Positions 34,196-46,951 of a stretch of 64,000 nucleotides of DNA are shown here, one piece after another. The position numbers were made by a program, and so were the translations under genes. Source of the stretch: Molossus alvarezi. Lineage: Eukaryota > Chordata > Mammalia > Chiroptera > Molossidae. Within the stretch, counting starts at the first letter, position 1, and each line of letters begins with the position of its first letter. Location of the stretch: the NCBI GenBank assembly GCA_037176705.1, contig CM073888.1:43840810-43904809 (forward strand), read 5' to 3'. The notes beneath the pieces are model-generated. The model saw only the letters and a program-made list of their open reading frames with translations. It had not been told where the DNA came from and did not search any database.

Positions 34196-36625
34196 TTTAT
34201 TTAAATTTTATTTTTGTTACAGATGTTTCTCCTTTTTTTTTTCCCAGTTGACACCCTCCTCCCCATCACCGCCACCCCGTTCCCAGCTTTGTTGTCCGTG
34301 TCCATTGGCTATGCGTACATGCATACAAGTTCTGTGGTTCATCTCTTCCCTCCTCCCAACACCTACTCTCCTGAGGGTTGTCAGTCTGTACCCTACTTCC
34401 ACATCTCTGGGACTACCCTATTCCCCAGACTGTTATGTTCATTATATTCTACAAATAAGTGAGATCATGTGGTATTTGTCTTTTTCTGCTTGGCTTGTTT
34501 CACTTAGGATAATACTTTCCAGGTCCCCCCATGTCGTCTCAAAGGATAAGAGATCTTTCTTTCTTACAGCTGCATAGTACTCCATTGTGTATATGTATCA
34601 CTGCTTTATTATCCATTCGTCTACTGATGAACACTTGAGTTGTTTCCAGATCTTAGCTATTGTAAATAGTGCTGCTATGAACATGAGGGTAAATATATTT
34701 TTTCTGATTGGTGATTCAGGCTTCTTAGGGTATATTCCTAGAAGTGGGATCACTGGGTCAAATGGAAGTTCAATTTTTAATTTTTGAGGTAACACCGTAG
34801 TGTTTTCCATAGTGGCTGCAACAGTCTGCATTCCCACCAGCAGTGTACTAGAGTCCCCTTTTCTCCACACCCTCACCAACACTTGTTGTTTGATGATTTG
34901 TTGATGGCGGCCATTCTGACAGGTGTGAGGTGATACCTCATTGTTGTTTTAATTTGCATCTCTGATGATTAGTGATGTTGAGCATTTCTTCATATGTCTC
35001 TTGGCCACTTGTATGTCCTGTTTGGAGAGGTGTTTATTTAGCTCCTCTGCCCATTTTTTAATTGGGTTCTTTGTCTTCCTTTTGTCGAGTTGTATGAGCA
35101 CTCTATATGTATTAGAAATTAACCCCTTATCTGATGTATCATTGGCAATGATGCTCTCCCATACAGTGGGTTGCCTTTCCATTTTGATGGTTGCTTCTTT
35201 TGCTGTGCAGAAGCTTTTTAGTTTGATGTAGTCCCATGTGTTCATTTTTTTCTTTGTTTCTGTTGCCTTAGGTGATGTATCAGTAAAAATTCTGCTGCAT
35301 ATGATGTCTGAAATTTTGTTGCCTACATTTTCTTCTAGGATTTTTATGGATTTATGGGTCACATTAAGTCTTTTATTCATTTTGAATTTATTCTTGTGTA
35401 TGGTGTAAGTTGATGGTCTAGTTTCATTTTTTTGCATGTAGCTGTCCAATTTTCCCAACACTATTTATTAAATAGGCTTTCTTTACTCCACTGTATGCTC
35501 TTGCCACCTTTGTCAAATATTAATTGAGCATATTGCCTTGGGTCCATTTCTGGGTTCTCTGTTCTGTTCCACTGGTCTATATGCCTGTTCTTGTTCCAGT
35601 ACCAGGCTGTTTTGATTATAGTGGCTTTGTAGTATAACCTGATATTTGGTATTGTGATCCCACCTACTTTATCCTTCTTTTTCAAGATTGCTGTGGCTAT
35701 TCGTGGTCTTTTTTGGTTCCATATGAACTTTTGAAGTATTTGCTCTAGTTCTGTGAAATATGCCGTTGGTATTTTGATGGGGATTGCATTGAATCTATAG
35801 ATTGCTTTAGGTAATATGGACATTTTAATGATGTTAATTCTTCCAATCCATGAACAAGGTATGTGCTTCCACTTTTTTATATCTTCCTCTATTTCTTTTT
35901 TCAATGTCCTGTAGTTTTCTGCAAATAGGTACTTTACCTCTTTGGTTAAGTTTATTCCTAGATATCTTAATTTTTTTTGCTGTGATGGTAAATGGGATTT
36001 TTTTTTTAGTTTCTCTTTCTGTGAGTTCATCATTGGTGTATAAGAATGCCATTGATTTCTTGACATTAATTTTGTCTCCTGCTACTTTGCCAAATTCAAT
36101 TATTAAGTCTAGTAGATTTTTGATAGAGTCTTTAGGGTTTTCTATGTGTAATATCATGTTATCTTCGAATAATGACAGTTTCACTTTCTCCTTTCCAATT
36201 TGGATCCCTTTTATTTTTACTTCATATCTGATTGCTGTGGCTAAGACTTCCAGTATTATGTTAAATAAGAGTGGTGAAAGTGGGCATCCCTGTCTTGTTC
36301 TTGTTCTTAAGAGAAATGCTTTTAGTTTCTGTCCATTGAGTATGATGTTGGCTGTAGGTCTTTCATATCTGGCCTTTATTATGTCGAAATATGATCTCTC
36401 TGTTCCTAGATTGCTGAGCATTTTTTATCAGAAATGGATGCTGAATTTTGTCAAATGCTTTTTCAGCATCTATTGATATGATCATGTGGTTTTATTATTA
36501 ATTTTATTTATGTGGTGTATCACATTTATTGATTTGCGAATATTGTACCAGCCTTGCATCCCTGGGATAAATCCTACTTGGTCATGGTGAATAATTTTTT
36601 TGATGTATTGCTGGATTAATTCCTT
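34196..36625 (-). mobile_element. 5'-truncated L1
   Basis: Antisense L1 of about 2.4 kb. 3' UTR at 34200-34560, ORF2 C terminus at 34600-35460 and reverse transcriptase at 35461-36600 ([29 protein letters not shown], with the FADD site altered to FEDN). Two RT frames of 195 and 201 codons and a 170-codon C-terminal frame stay open, so it is a fairly young copy. The 5' end is truncated in the RT; target duplications were not identified. Confidence 0.95.
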
Positions 36626-36779
36626 AGACTTTTTCCACAAGTCTTCTTTAGTGTTTTCAGTTTTTTTCTACTTAAAATAACATCTAACCAGGGTTTTCTC
36701 CCATCATGTCATGTAAAATAGTCCTTGTTTTTTTCCTCTAGTTGCTCATAGTTTATTATCACTCTATCATTTTTCTTCA

Positions 36780-36912
36780 TCATATTTGTTTTGATTTGAT
36801 ACAAAACATGTTTGTTTGAGTGCCTGTCCTGTTCTCTACTATATCCCTAGTGCCTAGAAAATTCCACCGCATCTAATAGGTTGGTATTTAATAAATGTTT
36901 GTCACGTGAACA
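36780..36912 (+). repeat. L2 3'-end remnant
   Basis: Contains gttctctactatatccctag, tgcctagaaaattc and ggttggtatttaataaatgt followed by ttgtcacgtgaac, the conserved end of L2. Confidence 0.7.
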
Positions 36913-36919
36913 AACACAT

Positions 36920-37430
36920 ATTATATAATGATGATATGTAATGCATCTGCAGTTAACAATATAAGGATCTGAAAAGGCCAGAAAACATATACATGATGCT
37001 TCTCCTTGGTGCAAGCCCTGTGCTAGAAAGTGTATACAAAGCTTCTGAGAATGGCAAATTTACTCAGTAGAGTCTAATTTCTATTTAGAGATCTAACTCT
37101 GTTCAAGGATTGGATTGATACATAGAATGATGACAGAAATGCTAACAAAAATACAAAGTTTATCAAGTTCACGAAGACCTTAGATACTTTTAATGGGGGT
37201 AAGGGGAAGGCATCCACTTCATTCCTGAGGAAAAAATTAACACATTAATACTTCATTAGAGAAGTGACTTATGTTGAGATGTGACTGATAGTATAATTGT
37301 TTGTTGAGCACTTTTGGCAGAAGAGAGGGACACGACAGGGAACAGAGAGGCTGGGTGTGGGTGGCAGAGTGCTCATTGCTGGGACACAGCACAGCCTCAC
37401 TGGTGAGGGGAAACAGAAGTCATAGGGGCC
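36920..37430. other. No gene seen
   Basis: Unique sequence; a 67-codon frame at 37301-37504 has no recognisable features. Confidence 0.5.
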
Positions 37431-37434
37431 TGGT

Positions 37435-37610
37435 TTTCCATTCTGGCTCTGAACTTGGTGCCTCTATGGATCTTTGGCAAGTTGCTTGGGTCCTCAGTCT
37501 CTGAATTTAAATAGTTAGCTTTTCCTAAGTATGAAGGGTAAAACTATAAGGGCAATACTGAGGACAGTGTCTATCAGATTTAGAAAATGGGCAATAAATG
37601 GTAACTATTT
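37435..37610 (-). repeat. MIR SINE remnant
   Basis: Antisense MIR order: ccattctggctctgaacttg…tctttggcaagttgcttggg…cctcagtctctgaatttaaa. Confidence 0.65.
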
Positions 37611-37619
37611 TTTATTTTT

Positions 37620-38725
37620 ATCTAGGGCAAGATTCCATTTACAAAGATATTAGACTCTTGTTGGAGAATGAAGTCTGTCTGTCAATAATTAGGTAAAAAA
37701 AGTTTAAGTTTTTATTATCAAATAGATCCTTAATGTTTTACTTTCCTGGATGAGCACTGTAACTTCCCATATGTTCTAAATGTTTTGCTGGACAAATACT
37801 GTGACTTTATTCAAATATATGCTTTCAGCACTTCTTATAAGTCTGTTTGAAGCTCATTATTTATAGTACAGGGTCCAGTTTGAGGACTGTGGAGCCCCTT
37901 TTCCCTACCTGAGTAATATGTGGCCCCTCCAACCCTGATGACTACAAGGCAATGTTTGGAGGGGGTCTTAGGGTCTTAGGTTGTCCTCATATAAGAAAGA
38001 AAGCCTATAATGTATATGTGCTATGGAGCCCCAAAATGGGGCTGCCTAGATTATGGCTCACGAGCATGACCCTTTTTTCTTTCCCAGTGGAGTTCTTATA
38101 AATTAGTACCATCTTCTTTTTAAGTTCTGAGTTTGTAGTTTACTTTCTAATCATAATGATGTAACATTGATTATTAAAATAACTGAAACATTGATATGAC
38201 TATATTTGAAGAGAACAGATGAAGGGGAATGTGCTCAGTCTCTTATAACAGGAAGTCAATAAATGACTTAAATAAATCAACAAGTTAAAGAATAAATATA
38301 TTATTTAAGAGTATGGTGATACTTAACATCTGGAAAACACTTATTTTTCATTATCTTAGTATCATTTAATTTTTTACATTAGATGCATGTATTACATTGT
38401 TAACTTAGAAAAAATGAAAAAAATAAACAGTATAAACATAGTAAAGATAAAGATATGCAGTTATCAGCTAGAACATTTTCAATAGATTAGTGATGCTACT
38501 CTGAGATGACTATTTCCTGGTAATATGGGAATATAGCTTAATCATCTAACTTGTGGGGAAAGACCTATTATGGGAGAGATACTCACGTGTTCCTCTTAGA
38601 AATAAGAGGTTTAAGAGATGGGCCTTTATGAGGTAGACTGTGATCATACAGCAGTTAGGTAGAGAAAATCTTCTGTAAAGGAGGGCAGTGTTCCCCTTGT
38701 TTCATCAGAAACATAGGCTCTCTTT
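37620..38725. other. No gene seen
   Basis: AT-rich unique sequence. Confidence 0.5.
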
Positions 38726-38729
38726 CTTT

Positions 38730-38946
38730 TTTTAAATTTTTTTTAATCCTCAAGTATTTTTTCATTTATCTTCAGATAGAGCGTGTGGGGGAGAAACATT
38801 GAAGTGAGAATTGGTTGCCTCCCACATGATCCCAACCAAGGCTGGGGCCCGAACTGCAACTGAGGTTGTGCCCTTGCCTGGAACTGAACCTTCAACTCTT
38901 TGGTCCTTGGGCTGATGCTCTAACAACTGAGCCAAACCAGCCAGGG
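38730..38946 (-). mobile_element. Ves-type SINE
   Basis: Reverse copy: ttttttttaatcctcaagta tail, short purine block, ggaactgaaccttcaactc, ccaaaccagccaggg end. Flanked by ataggctct at about 38713 and 38946. Confidence 0.92.
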
Positions 38947-39261
38947 ATAGGCTCTTTTACTAAAAGTTACTCTCATTTTAGCCTTTGAGTTCCCAGTCTA
39001 TTCTCCTTTTCTACATTCTAGGTCTGGAATCAGGAAACTGCAAAGGAAAATTCTGAGGGCAACATTCTGGTGCAAGAAGCAGAGCAAGGAACCTCAGAGA
39101 TCACTTCCCAGGAAGTAGCCAGACTGGGCAATTGATGTTACCTTACCATTTCAGAGGCTACATGTACCAGATACAGGACCAGTCAGGGATGAAACCTTGA
39201 AAATGACTAGGTAATAATTTTCATCACCATGTAGAAAGCTCCAAGACCCTCTGAGGCCTGG

Positions 39262-39425
39262 CTACTCACAGTGTGGTGTACAGATCAGTAGGCTGTCATC
39301 ACCAGGGGGGCTGTTGGAAACCTAGAATCTTATAATCAGCCCTAGTCAATCATAACCTGCTGGATCAGATCATATACATTTAAATAAGATCCCTGGGTTA
39401 TTTGTAAGTTGAGAAGCACTGGTCT
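39262..39425 (+). mobile_element. MER5-like hAT (Charlie) remnant
   Basis: Begins cacagtgtggtgtacagatc, contains catcaccaggggggctgttg, and ends ttgtaagttgagaagcactg. This is the MER5 pattern with a partly preserved terminal repeat (gagaagcactg). Confidence 0.65.
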
Positions 39426-39429
39426 GAGG

Positions 39430-40525
39430 ATCCAGGATGCAGAGACCACCAGGTGGGCTGAAGAGAACGCGGTGAGCAAGCGTTGAGAGGCCACACTGGA
39501 AGGAGTTGCTCTCCAGGGGGAGTAGGCTGAAGCCAGGCGAGGTAGCAGAAGCTGACGAGTACAGGGCAGGGCTGCCTTACAGGTCTCGATGGGCCAGCAT
39601 AATGTAGTGATATCAAGACCCAATGCCAGTTACTGGGAAGAGGAAAAAAATTTCAACTTTAGAAATGAAGTATTCTTGTTTAGAGACTTGTCTTTAGCTC
39701 CAGCACCCTGCCCTCCACCCAACCCAAAGTTGAACAGGCAAATTGGAAAGGCATGCACAAGATGGCTAGAAATAGGGACCAGTTGAAGGTCCAAGAAGTT
39801 ACAGCCAAGGAGTAATTATTTCTCCCCTCTTCCTGAAATGTGCAGAGACATATGTTCTGAATTTAAATAAGAGAGAAAAATAACACCTAATTAAGTCTAA
39901 AATATTCAGAAAGAATAGGAGAGTTCATAAGACCTAATGACAGGTGTCCCTTCATCTCTCATTTACCAATGGAACTACTGAGCTGGTCACACACTTCTAA
40001 TTTCTACAGAAAAATTCCTTCATCAAAAGATTTGAAATGGTAAAGACTAATTGTAGTAGCTCTTTAATCTAATGAAGATATAAATCATATTGGCATTTTA
40101 TTTTCCAAAGACCCTGAACTTTTTATATCTCCTGGAATGTCAACATAAGCCTTGAAAATCAGACTTATACTCCATAACACAAACAGAAAAGGCAGTGAAT
40201 GGCTTTGAAACAAATTAACTTTGTCATACTTAGCCCTTTTTTGACACCAAAACAATACCTCATTCACCTACTCAAAACATTCATTCCCACACTATTTACA
40301 TAATAAGCCATTGACAATATATTACAACTTTCTATATATTTTAAAGATTACTTTCTTTATTGAACAGTTTATATATTTGTTTTAAAAAATTACAAGTTTT
40401 GCTTAGATAAGTAAGCTATTTATAAAAGTCCCTAGAGGCTGACTTTTATAGTCACCTTAATGCAACTATCTTATTGAAGTTCCATCAGGATTTTTATCAG
40501 ATAAATTGTAACTTAAAATTGAAAT
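39430..40525. other. No gene seen
   Basis: Unique sequence. Short frames at 39342-39623 overlap the MER5-like remnant and are not genes. Confidence 0.5.
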
Positions 40526-40530
40526 ATATG

Positions 40531-40707
40531 GGGAGCCTGGAAAGTGTGGCTCAGTGGTTGAGCATCGACCAATGCATCGAGAGGTCGCTGGTTCAATTCC
40601 CAGTCAGGGCACATGCCAGGGTTGTGGGCCCAATCCCTGGTAGGGGTGCAGGAAGAAGCCAACCGATGTTGATGCTTCTCTCTTTCATCGATATTTTTAT
40701 CTCTCGA

Positions 40708-40770
<63 letters not shown>
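40531..40770 (+). mobile_element. Bat tRNA-type SINE with AAAG tail
   Basis: Head gagcctggaaagtgtggctc, B-box ggttcaattcccagtcaggg, body gaagaagccaaccgatgttg, CT-poor, ending in (GAAA)n at 40706-40770 (about 16 units). It differs from the other copies in the middle and tail, so it is another subfamily. Confidence 0.88.
40706..40770. repeat. (GAAA)n microsatellite
   Basis: Sixteen perfect gaaa units forming the tail of the SINE. Confidence 0.97.
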
Positions 40771-40771
<1 letters not shown>

Positions 40772-40779
40772 GGCATTTA

Positions 40780-41575
40780 TGTATATTTACTAAAACTTCC
40801 AAATGCCAGCGTTTCCTCTTATATCTTTATCATGAGGTTCCCTGTTTTTATCCAAAGCAGCTTAACCATTTATCTGCACTGTTTTGGGTCAGGGGTTGAG
40901 CAGGTTATTTGGATGCTGTAGTAAATGGTGTTTCTACAAAATGAAGCAATTGAAGAATAATTCTCAGCTGAAATACCTCAAAAATATTCATGTTTGTTTG
41001 TGTGTGTGTGTGGTGTTCTTTTTTTTTAGTTGAAGTTAGGTAAGTGTCTTATCTGAGCTCTTTGTTATCTCCAAATACAGTCATTGGGCTCTTTAGCTTT
41101 TCTAAAGGCTCTCACTGTTTATAGGCTGTTCTGCTTCCAAAAGTTTCTTAGGAGTAAGCATTTTTGGCATGTTCTGGGCCCTGAATTTCACACTGACAAA
41201 CAACAGGACTTGAGGGGCAAGATGCATCATTCCCAATCAGATTGTTGAAGATCGCTGTTCCTTTGAGAAATTTTGTACCATTGCCTAAAAATTGAGCCAC
41301 AGCTAGGAAGTGGAGCCTGGTCAATGTTTTTAAATTGGTATGAAGAAGAGGGAAAGAGAAAGAAGTACTATAAATGTCTCTAGCAGAGATTTTGACAAAT
41401 GCCTGGGCCCAAGTGAAAGGCTCACTGTGGCAGGATTTTTTTCTTATGTTTCTATTTGTTTGAAAATATTTTAGAGTTGTTGTTGGGTTTATTTTATAAG
41501 ATATTATTTTACAATAAAGTAGTAATTAGCTATACTGGAGCAAAGATCTGTGCCAGGGCATTAAGAACACAGTTG
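40780..41575. other. No gene seen
   Basis: Unique sequence with a short TG run at 41000-41015. Confidence 0.5.
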
Positions 41576-41585
41576 ATAACACACA

Positions 41586-41878
41586 GCCTTGGCCAGTGTG
41601 GCTCTGTTGGTTGGAGCATCATTGTGTGCACCAAAGGTGGTGGGTTCGATTCCCAGTCAGGGCACACACCTAAGTTGCAGGTTAGATAGCCAGTCAGGGC
41701 ACACACCTAAGTTGCAGGTTAGATAGCCAGTCAGGGCACATACAGTTGCAGGTTAGATCGCCAGTCAGGGCACATATAGAAGGCAACCAATCAATGTGCC
41801 TCTCTCACATAGATGTTTCTCTCCCTCTCTCTCTCTCCCTTCCTCCCTCTCTGAAATCGATTAAAAAATAAATAAAAT
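41586..41878 (+). mobile_element. Ves-related SINE with internal tandem expansion
   Basis: Head ccttggccagtgtggctctg, B-box ggttcgattcccagtcaggg, CT-rich block and aaaaaataaataaaa tail. Target duplication ataacacaca at 41576-41585 and 41879-41888. The region after the B-box is repeated (ccagtcagggc at 41653, 41690, 41727 and 41761), which is not usual for the family. Confidence 0.93.
41653..41771 (+). repeat. 37-bp tandem repeat within a SINE
   Basis: Two intact 37-bp units (ccagtcagggcacacacc, then taagttgcaggttagatag), a 34-bp unit, and the start of a fourth. Confidence 0.95.
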
Positions 41879-41888
41879 ATAACACACA

Positions 41889-42500
41889 AAACTACAGAGA
41901 TAATAAAAAGGTCAGTGGTTTCCGGAGGCTGGGGAAAGGGAGGGTGGAGCACAGAGGATTTTTATTTTTATTATTTTTTTATCCTCATCTGAGGACATTT
42001 TTTTTTGCATTTATCTTGAGATAGAGCAGGCGAGAGAGAAGGAGGAAGAGAGAGAGCGAAAAACATCGACACGAGAGAGACACATTGCGTGGTCGCCACC
42101 CACATGATCCCAACCGGGGCTGGGGACAAACAGCAACCTAGGTACATGCCCTTAGCGGGAACCGAACCCGAGCCTCTCTGGTGCATGGGCTGATACTTTA
42201 ACTGCTGAGCCAAACTGGCCAAGGCATACACAGAGGAATTTTAGGCAGTGAAAATGCTCTGTATGATAGCACAATGGTGGATAATGCCATTATACATCTG
42301 TCCAAAGCCACAGAGTGTACAGCATTGAGAGTGAACCCTGTAATGTATGGACTCTTGGTGATTATGATGTATCAATGTAGATTCATAACTTGTAACAAAT
42401 GTGCCACTCTGGTAGGGAGAGGGGGTATATGGGAAATCTCTGTATCTTTCATTTAATTTTTCTGTGGACCTAAAACTGATATAAAAAAAATAAAGTCTAT
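41889..42500 (+). mobile_element. Old L1 3' end, interrupted by a SINE
   Basis: ggtcagtggtttccggaggc before the SINE, and ccattatacatctgtccaaa, gtaacaaatgtgccactctg, ggggtatatgggaaatctct and taaaaaaaataaagtcta after it, correspond to the L1M-class 3' end. Confidence 0.85.
41965..42226 (-). mobile_element. Ves-type SINE
   Basis: Reverse copy: tttatcctcatctgaggaca tail, gagagagcgaaaaac, gaaccgaacccgagcctc, ccaaactggccaaggca end. Flanked by cacagagga before and after (about 41950 and 42229). Confidence 0.95.
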
Positions 42501-42504
42501 GATG

Positions 42505-42775
42505 TATCTATAACTATATCTCTCTATATATACCAATAGCTTGAGCATTTACGTATGCTTGACTGCTATGAAAAAGAATACTACAGAATTTTCCTCTAAG
42601 GTTATTATAGGATGAATATCTAATAGAGTATTTTGAGATGATCTTGTAACTGTGCATCTATGGGAATAGAGGGCAGTCCAACCCAGAGAAATTTCAATTG
42701 TGTAAAAATTATACAGATGCATTAAAAGAGCAAAATCTGAACTATTAAGGTACCCTATATATTTCACAATCAGTA
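42505..42775. other. No gene seen
   Basis: AT-rich unique sequence. Confidence 0.45.
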
Positions 42776-42795
42776 TAAAAGAAATGAAGAAAAAG

Positions 42796-42958
42796 ACCCT
42801 TACTGGTTTGGCTCAGCAGTTAGAGCATTGACCTGCAGACTGAAGGGTTTCAGGTTCAATTCACAGTCAAGGGCAGGTACCTGGGTTGCAGGTTCAATCC
42901 TCGGCCCTGGTTGGGGTCCAGTGGGAAGCAACCAATCAGTGTATCTCTTTCATATTGA

Positions 42959-43014
<56 letters not shown>

Positions 43015-43130
43015 CCTTCCACTCAATCTAAAAACCAACGGAAAAATATACTCGGTGAAAGGAGGTCCAAGTCCTTCTGATCGAGGCCCCCCCAAAAATA
43101 TACTTGGTGAGGATAAAAAAAGAAAGAAAG
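42796..43130 (+). mobile_element. Ves-type SINE with long CT run and duplicated tail
   Basis: Head cccttactggtttggctcag, body ggttgcaggttcaatcctcg, (CT)n at 42962-43013. The tail motif aaaaatatactYggtga occurs twice (43042-43058 and 43094-43110) around a short insert. Perfect 18-bp target duplication aaagaaatgaagaaaaag (42778-42795 and 43131-43148). Confidence 0.96.
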
Positions 43131-43149
43131 AAAGAAATGAAGAAAAAGG

Positions 43150-44000
43150 AGAAACCCAGCACGCCTTTTGGAGTGAGAATGGCTCTTATACTTGGGGAAA
43201 CACCTTTAAAGACAAGGAGCTGTTTTGAAAAGCATAGTCTAAGTGAGAGTGTTTAGACAAATAAAAGTTCATTAATTTTACCAAACAAAGTGGAGGAAAT
43301 GTTCATTTCTGGCCATTGGAAAAACAAGCATTTTGAGAGGAGGATTGAGAAAGATAGCAGCCAGCAAGGTCCTAAAGGGAAGAATAATTACAGACTAACC
43401 CTTCTTAGAAGGAATGAACCTTTAGGCGAGTGCACGTGAAGCACTCTCTTCTGAGGTATAATCTGAACCCCCACCAGACTCCCAACCTTCAAGGCAACCC
43501 CATTGCACAGGGCAGCCAAGTGCTCGGGATTGTTGGAATAAAGGTGGCAGGAGAATGAAAGAAGAAAACGTAGTCATAAGAAGTAAATTAATGGGCTGTG
43601 GTGGATTCAGAGGTCAACAGAAGCAGGAATTCATAATAATCTTCAGGATTCCTCTTAAATCTAGGGAAACACTTGTTTTTCTAACTGCTAGTCATTTCTC
43701 TCTCTCTCTGTGTGTATTATATGCATAATATCTATATTAACTAAGCATATATTATAGACTGCTACTACTATATGAAGATGCAAAGATAAAGAGGAAATAC
43801 TTTCTATTTTTAAGATAAAAATGATTATGATTGTTGTGAAGACTGACCAATAAACCAACATTGCAGTCATTTTGACATATGTCATTTGAAAAGAAGAAAT
43901 GCTTAACCCTGGAGATTATAGAGGGTTAAAGATAGAGAATGAATGAATAAATAAGTTCTACACTAGCACATTTCTTTATATGGGTGTCTTCTGGTACACA
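43150..44000. other. No gene seen
   Basis: Unique intergenic sequence; no supported frame. Confidence 0.5.
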
Positions 44001-46883
44001 ATGGAAGTATTAGTTCAATTTTACCTGATTGATAGGACCTTTTAAAAAATATGTTTTGGTAGAAATCTGTTTATTCTTAAGCATTTATAAGTCTTTTAAA
44101 ATAATAGTGAGTTCTAAAATAGAGACTTCAAATTCTCTTTCTTCCAAAATAAGTCTTTAGTCCATGCTATTAGAGTTTAACTTGTAAAAAAATAAAAAAT
44201 AAATTGAAAGTTAACATGATTTGAATTTGTTAGCCCAGAATTCCAATTGTAAAGACTATGAAATGGAAGAGTCTTCATCTGTGAGCCAAGAAATCAGTCT
44301 CGGCAACTTCTAGAGGCGAATGGACGGAGATGACATTTTTAGGCTAGGATGTCTTGGTACAGACTAAAGTAAAATTAATTGGCTTTCATTATGGTAATTC
44401 ATTGAAAAGGCAGTTGTGAAGTTTCATCTGTTTTTGCCATAGAGTATAAACATGAACATTTTTGTGCTCCAAATATAAAGCTATCAATAGCTACCAGCTG
44501 TGAAGTATTTCTTTGTTTCATAAAAATCAACATAATTAAATAGAAATATATTTCGTCATTAAACTAAATCACAGAAAAATTATTTCAAACAATTTTGAGA
44601 TTTATTTTTATTTATAGTATCAATCTAATACACAGTAAAATTAAGAAATAAATTCACCAGTTATTTCAATATAATATCACAAGCCATTTTTTTCTGTAAA
44701 GGACCAAATATTAGGTACAATCACAAAACATTTCAACATTCATCAAAACCAGAATCATACAATTTCCCCAAGAAAACACATTGAAATTCTCCTATATAGC
44801 ACAATAAGTTAGGAGATATAGAACATTTGAAAACAGTTCCAAAAATGAAATACTAAATATGCAACATTAATTCTTAATAAATTTGTTATAATAATGAGCT
44901 AATACATCATAGAATATGTCATAAATCCTGTGATATAAAAATAACTGCCTTCATGTGTGGAAATGCTAATTATTTTATAATAATAAATTATTCTGATATT
45001 ACTATTAGATTTATTCTCAGATTTTCTTTTTTGTACTTATGGTTTGACTCTGGGACACAAAAATATTTAATTCACTCTATGACACTTTTATTTAGACTAT
45101 AAATCAATGTAAAAAGATGTGATTTTATGTTATATAAAATAAAAAAATGACATTTAAATTTTAGTCATTATATATTTATTTTTTATACTGATCTACTAAA
45201 GGTCCAATATATTTTTTATTCATGATAATTTACTATACCTAATAAACTGAATTAGAACAATACTTTTTAAATGTCTATGTATACAATAGAAACACACAAC
45301 TTGTGTGACTCAACCCATTTAGGTTGCCTTGAGGACATAACTCTTCTTATGAATAGTTCTTAAAATTTTTGCTCAGATTGGCTGGGGTCAAAAGACAAAA
45401 AATTCTCTAATAATTCTGTGTTACTTAGGATCCCAAGTATTGCAAATGACACTGAGTCTACAAAGGGCACAGGGACGGAGCGAGAGGAAGGGGGGAGTAG
45501 CTGCTTCTGCACCTCCTGAACTCGCATCCCAGATGGCCCTGCCCTGGGCTTTCTCTAAATAGAGCTGTTGCCTTCAGTATGAAGATCCACAAGGGCTCAG
45601 TGTGTGCGGAACTAAGGGAGACTAATCTTTGATATTTGGAGTGAAGGCTAGGCTCAGTGTCTCCCTAGTTAGCTCCTAATTACACTTTCAAGGTAGAGAA
45701 AACTCTTAAGTTCCAATTTAAAGCTCTGAGTGTCCAAGTTCATTATAAAAATGTAGGTTTTAGAATCTGAATAAAACATAAAACTTTGATATAATTGGAT
45801 TGCCTTACTTGTGTAATAACGGATTAAAGTTGTGTTTCTTAATCATCAATGGTTTGTCCGTTCTAGGAAATATAATAAGTTTAGGAGGGTACTGCATGTT
45901 ATTAGGACCACTTGATTTTTTTCTCTTTAAAAACCACACTCTTCCCTCAATCGTGGCTGAAGACTGCTTTGAGGATAATAGACATTCTATATGTAGGACA
46001 AGTATATAATTGATCATGGAATTTCACTAATTTTCTTAACAGTTATGTTCAAAATGATATTTTAGTATACACCTTAAAAATACATGTCCAAAAATTAACC
46101 CATTAAGCACATTATGTACTTTAAAACATTTTTTTTCATCATCAACTAATAGTTATCAAATGCTCAACAGACAATACCATCAGTTTCTCCCTACAGGCGA
46201 TTATTTATCAATCGCTTCCCCATACCCACATAGATACACTGATATTGTTTACCTGCAGGATCTTCCCACAGATAACTCTACAAAATAAAATAAGGTGGTA
46301 CAACACATTTACTCTTAACTGCAAGCCTTTATTTGGCATAATATCTCAGATCTTCTCTTTGGTCAGGAATGGGAAATCTCTTTTTTCCTTACCACCTATG
46401 GTTTCTTTTCTTCCCGAAATTGGCAGGCAGAACTATTCCAATTTGGAATATTGATTTGGGACATATGAATGTCATTCCTAGGTACATAACATTAAGAAAA
46501 TTTAGCAACCATCAACGTTAAGCTTCTCAGCCTAAACCACAGAGAATAAGACCATATACTTGCTTAGTGCAGAACTAGCACTCGATCTCTGGTGTCTTCC
46601 CAACCCTGTTTCTCTGTCTTCTCACAATGCATTTAAAAGGAGAAAACACAGCTGGGTAGATTGAGATGCATCTTATTTGATAGAAAAGCAGAATTCTGAG
46701 ACCTAAGGGCTTAATCTCTATAAAACATTTGCAAACATTTTCTAAGGTATTTCAATCCAGGGAGTAAAAGGCCTGAGAATTTGGAAAAGCAAGAGAATGA
46801 AGAAGAGTGACGTTGGTTCTCACAGTGCCATCCAGTCCTCAGTTTCTTATCTACAGAGTTAATTAAAAAAAAATAACAACAAT

Positions 46884-46951
46884 GCTATTAAAATAGCTAT
46901 TACTTCCTTGAAGAGTTGCTATTAAAATAGCTATTGCTTCCTTGAAATGTT
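46884..46951. repeat. 34-bp tandem duplication
   Basis: gctattaaaatagctattac at 46884 recurs at 46918 with one change, followed in both by ttccttgaa. Two copies. Confidence 0.93.

Noticed and set aside
34949..36476. Long frames on both strands
   Set aside because: The minus-strand frames are L1 ORF2 and the plus-strand 208-codon frame is its antisense shadow.
40513..40802. Phe/Leu/Ser repeat-rich minus-strand frames
   Set aside because: They translate the (GAAA)n tail of a SINE on the opposite strand.
41653..41771. Regularly spaced repeats resembling a CRISPR array
   Set aside because: The repeats are directly tandem with no unique spacers and sit inside a SINE in a vertebrate genome.
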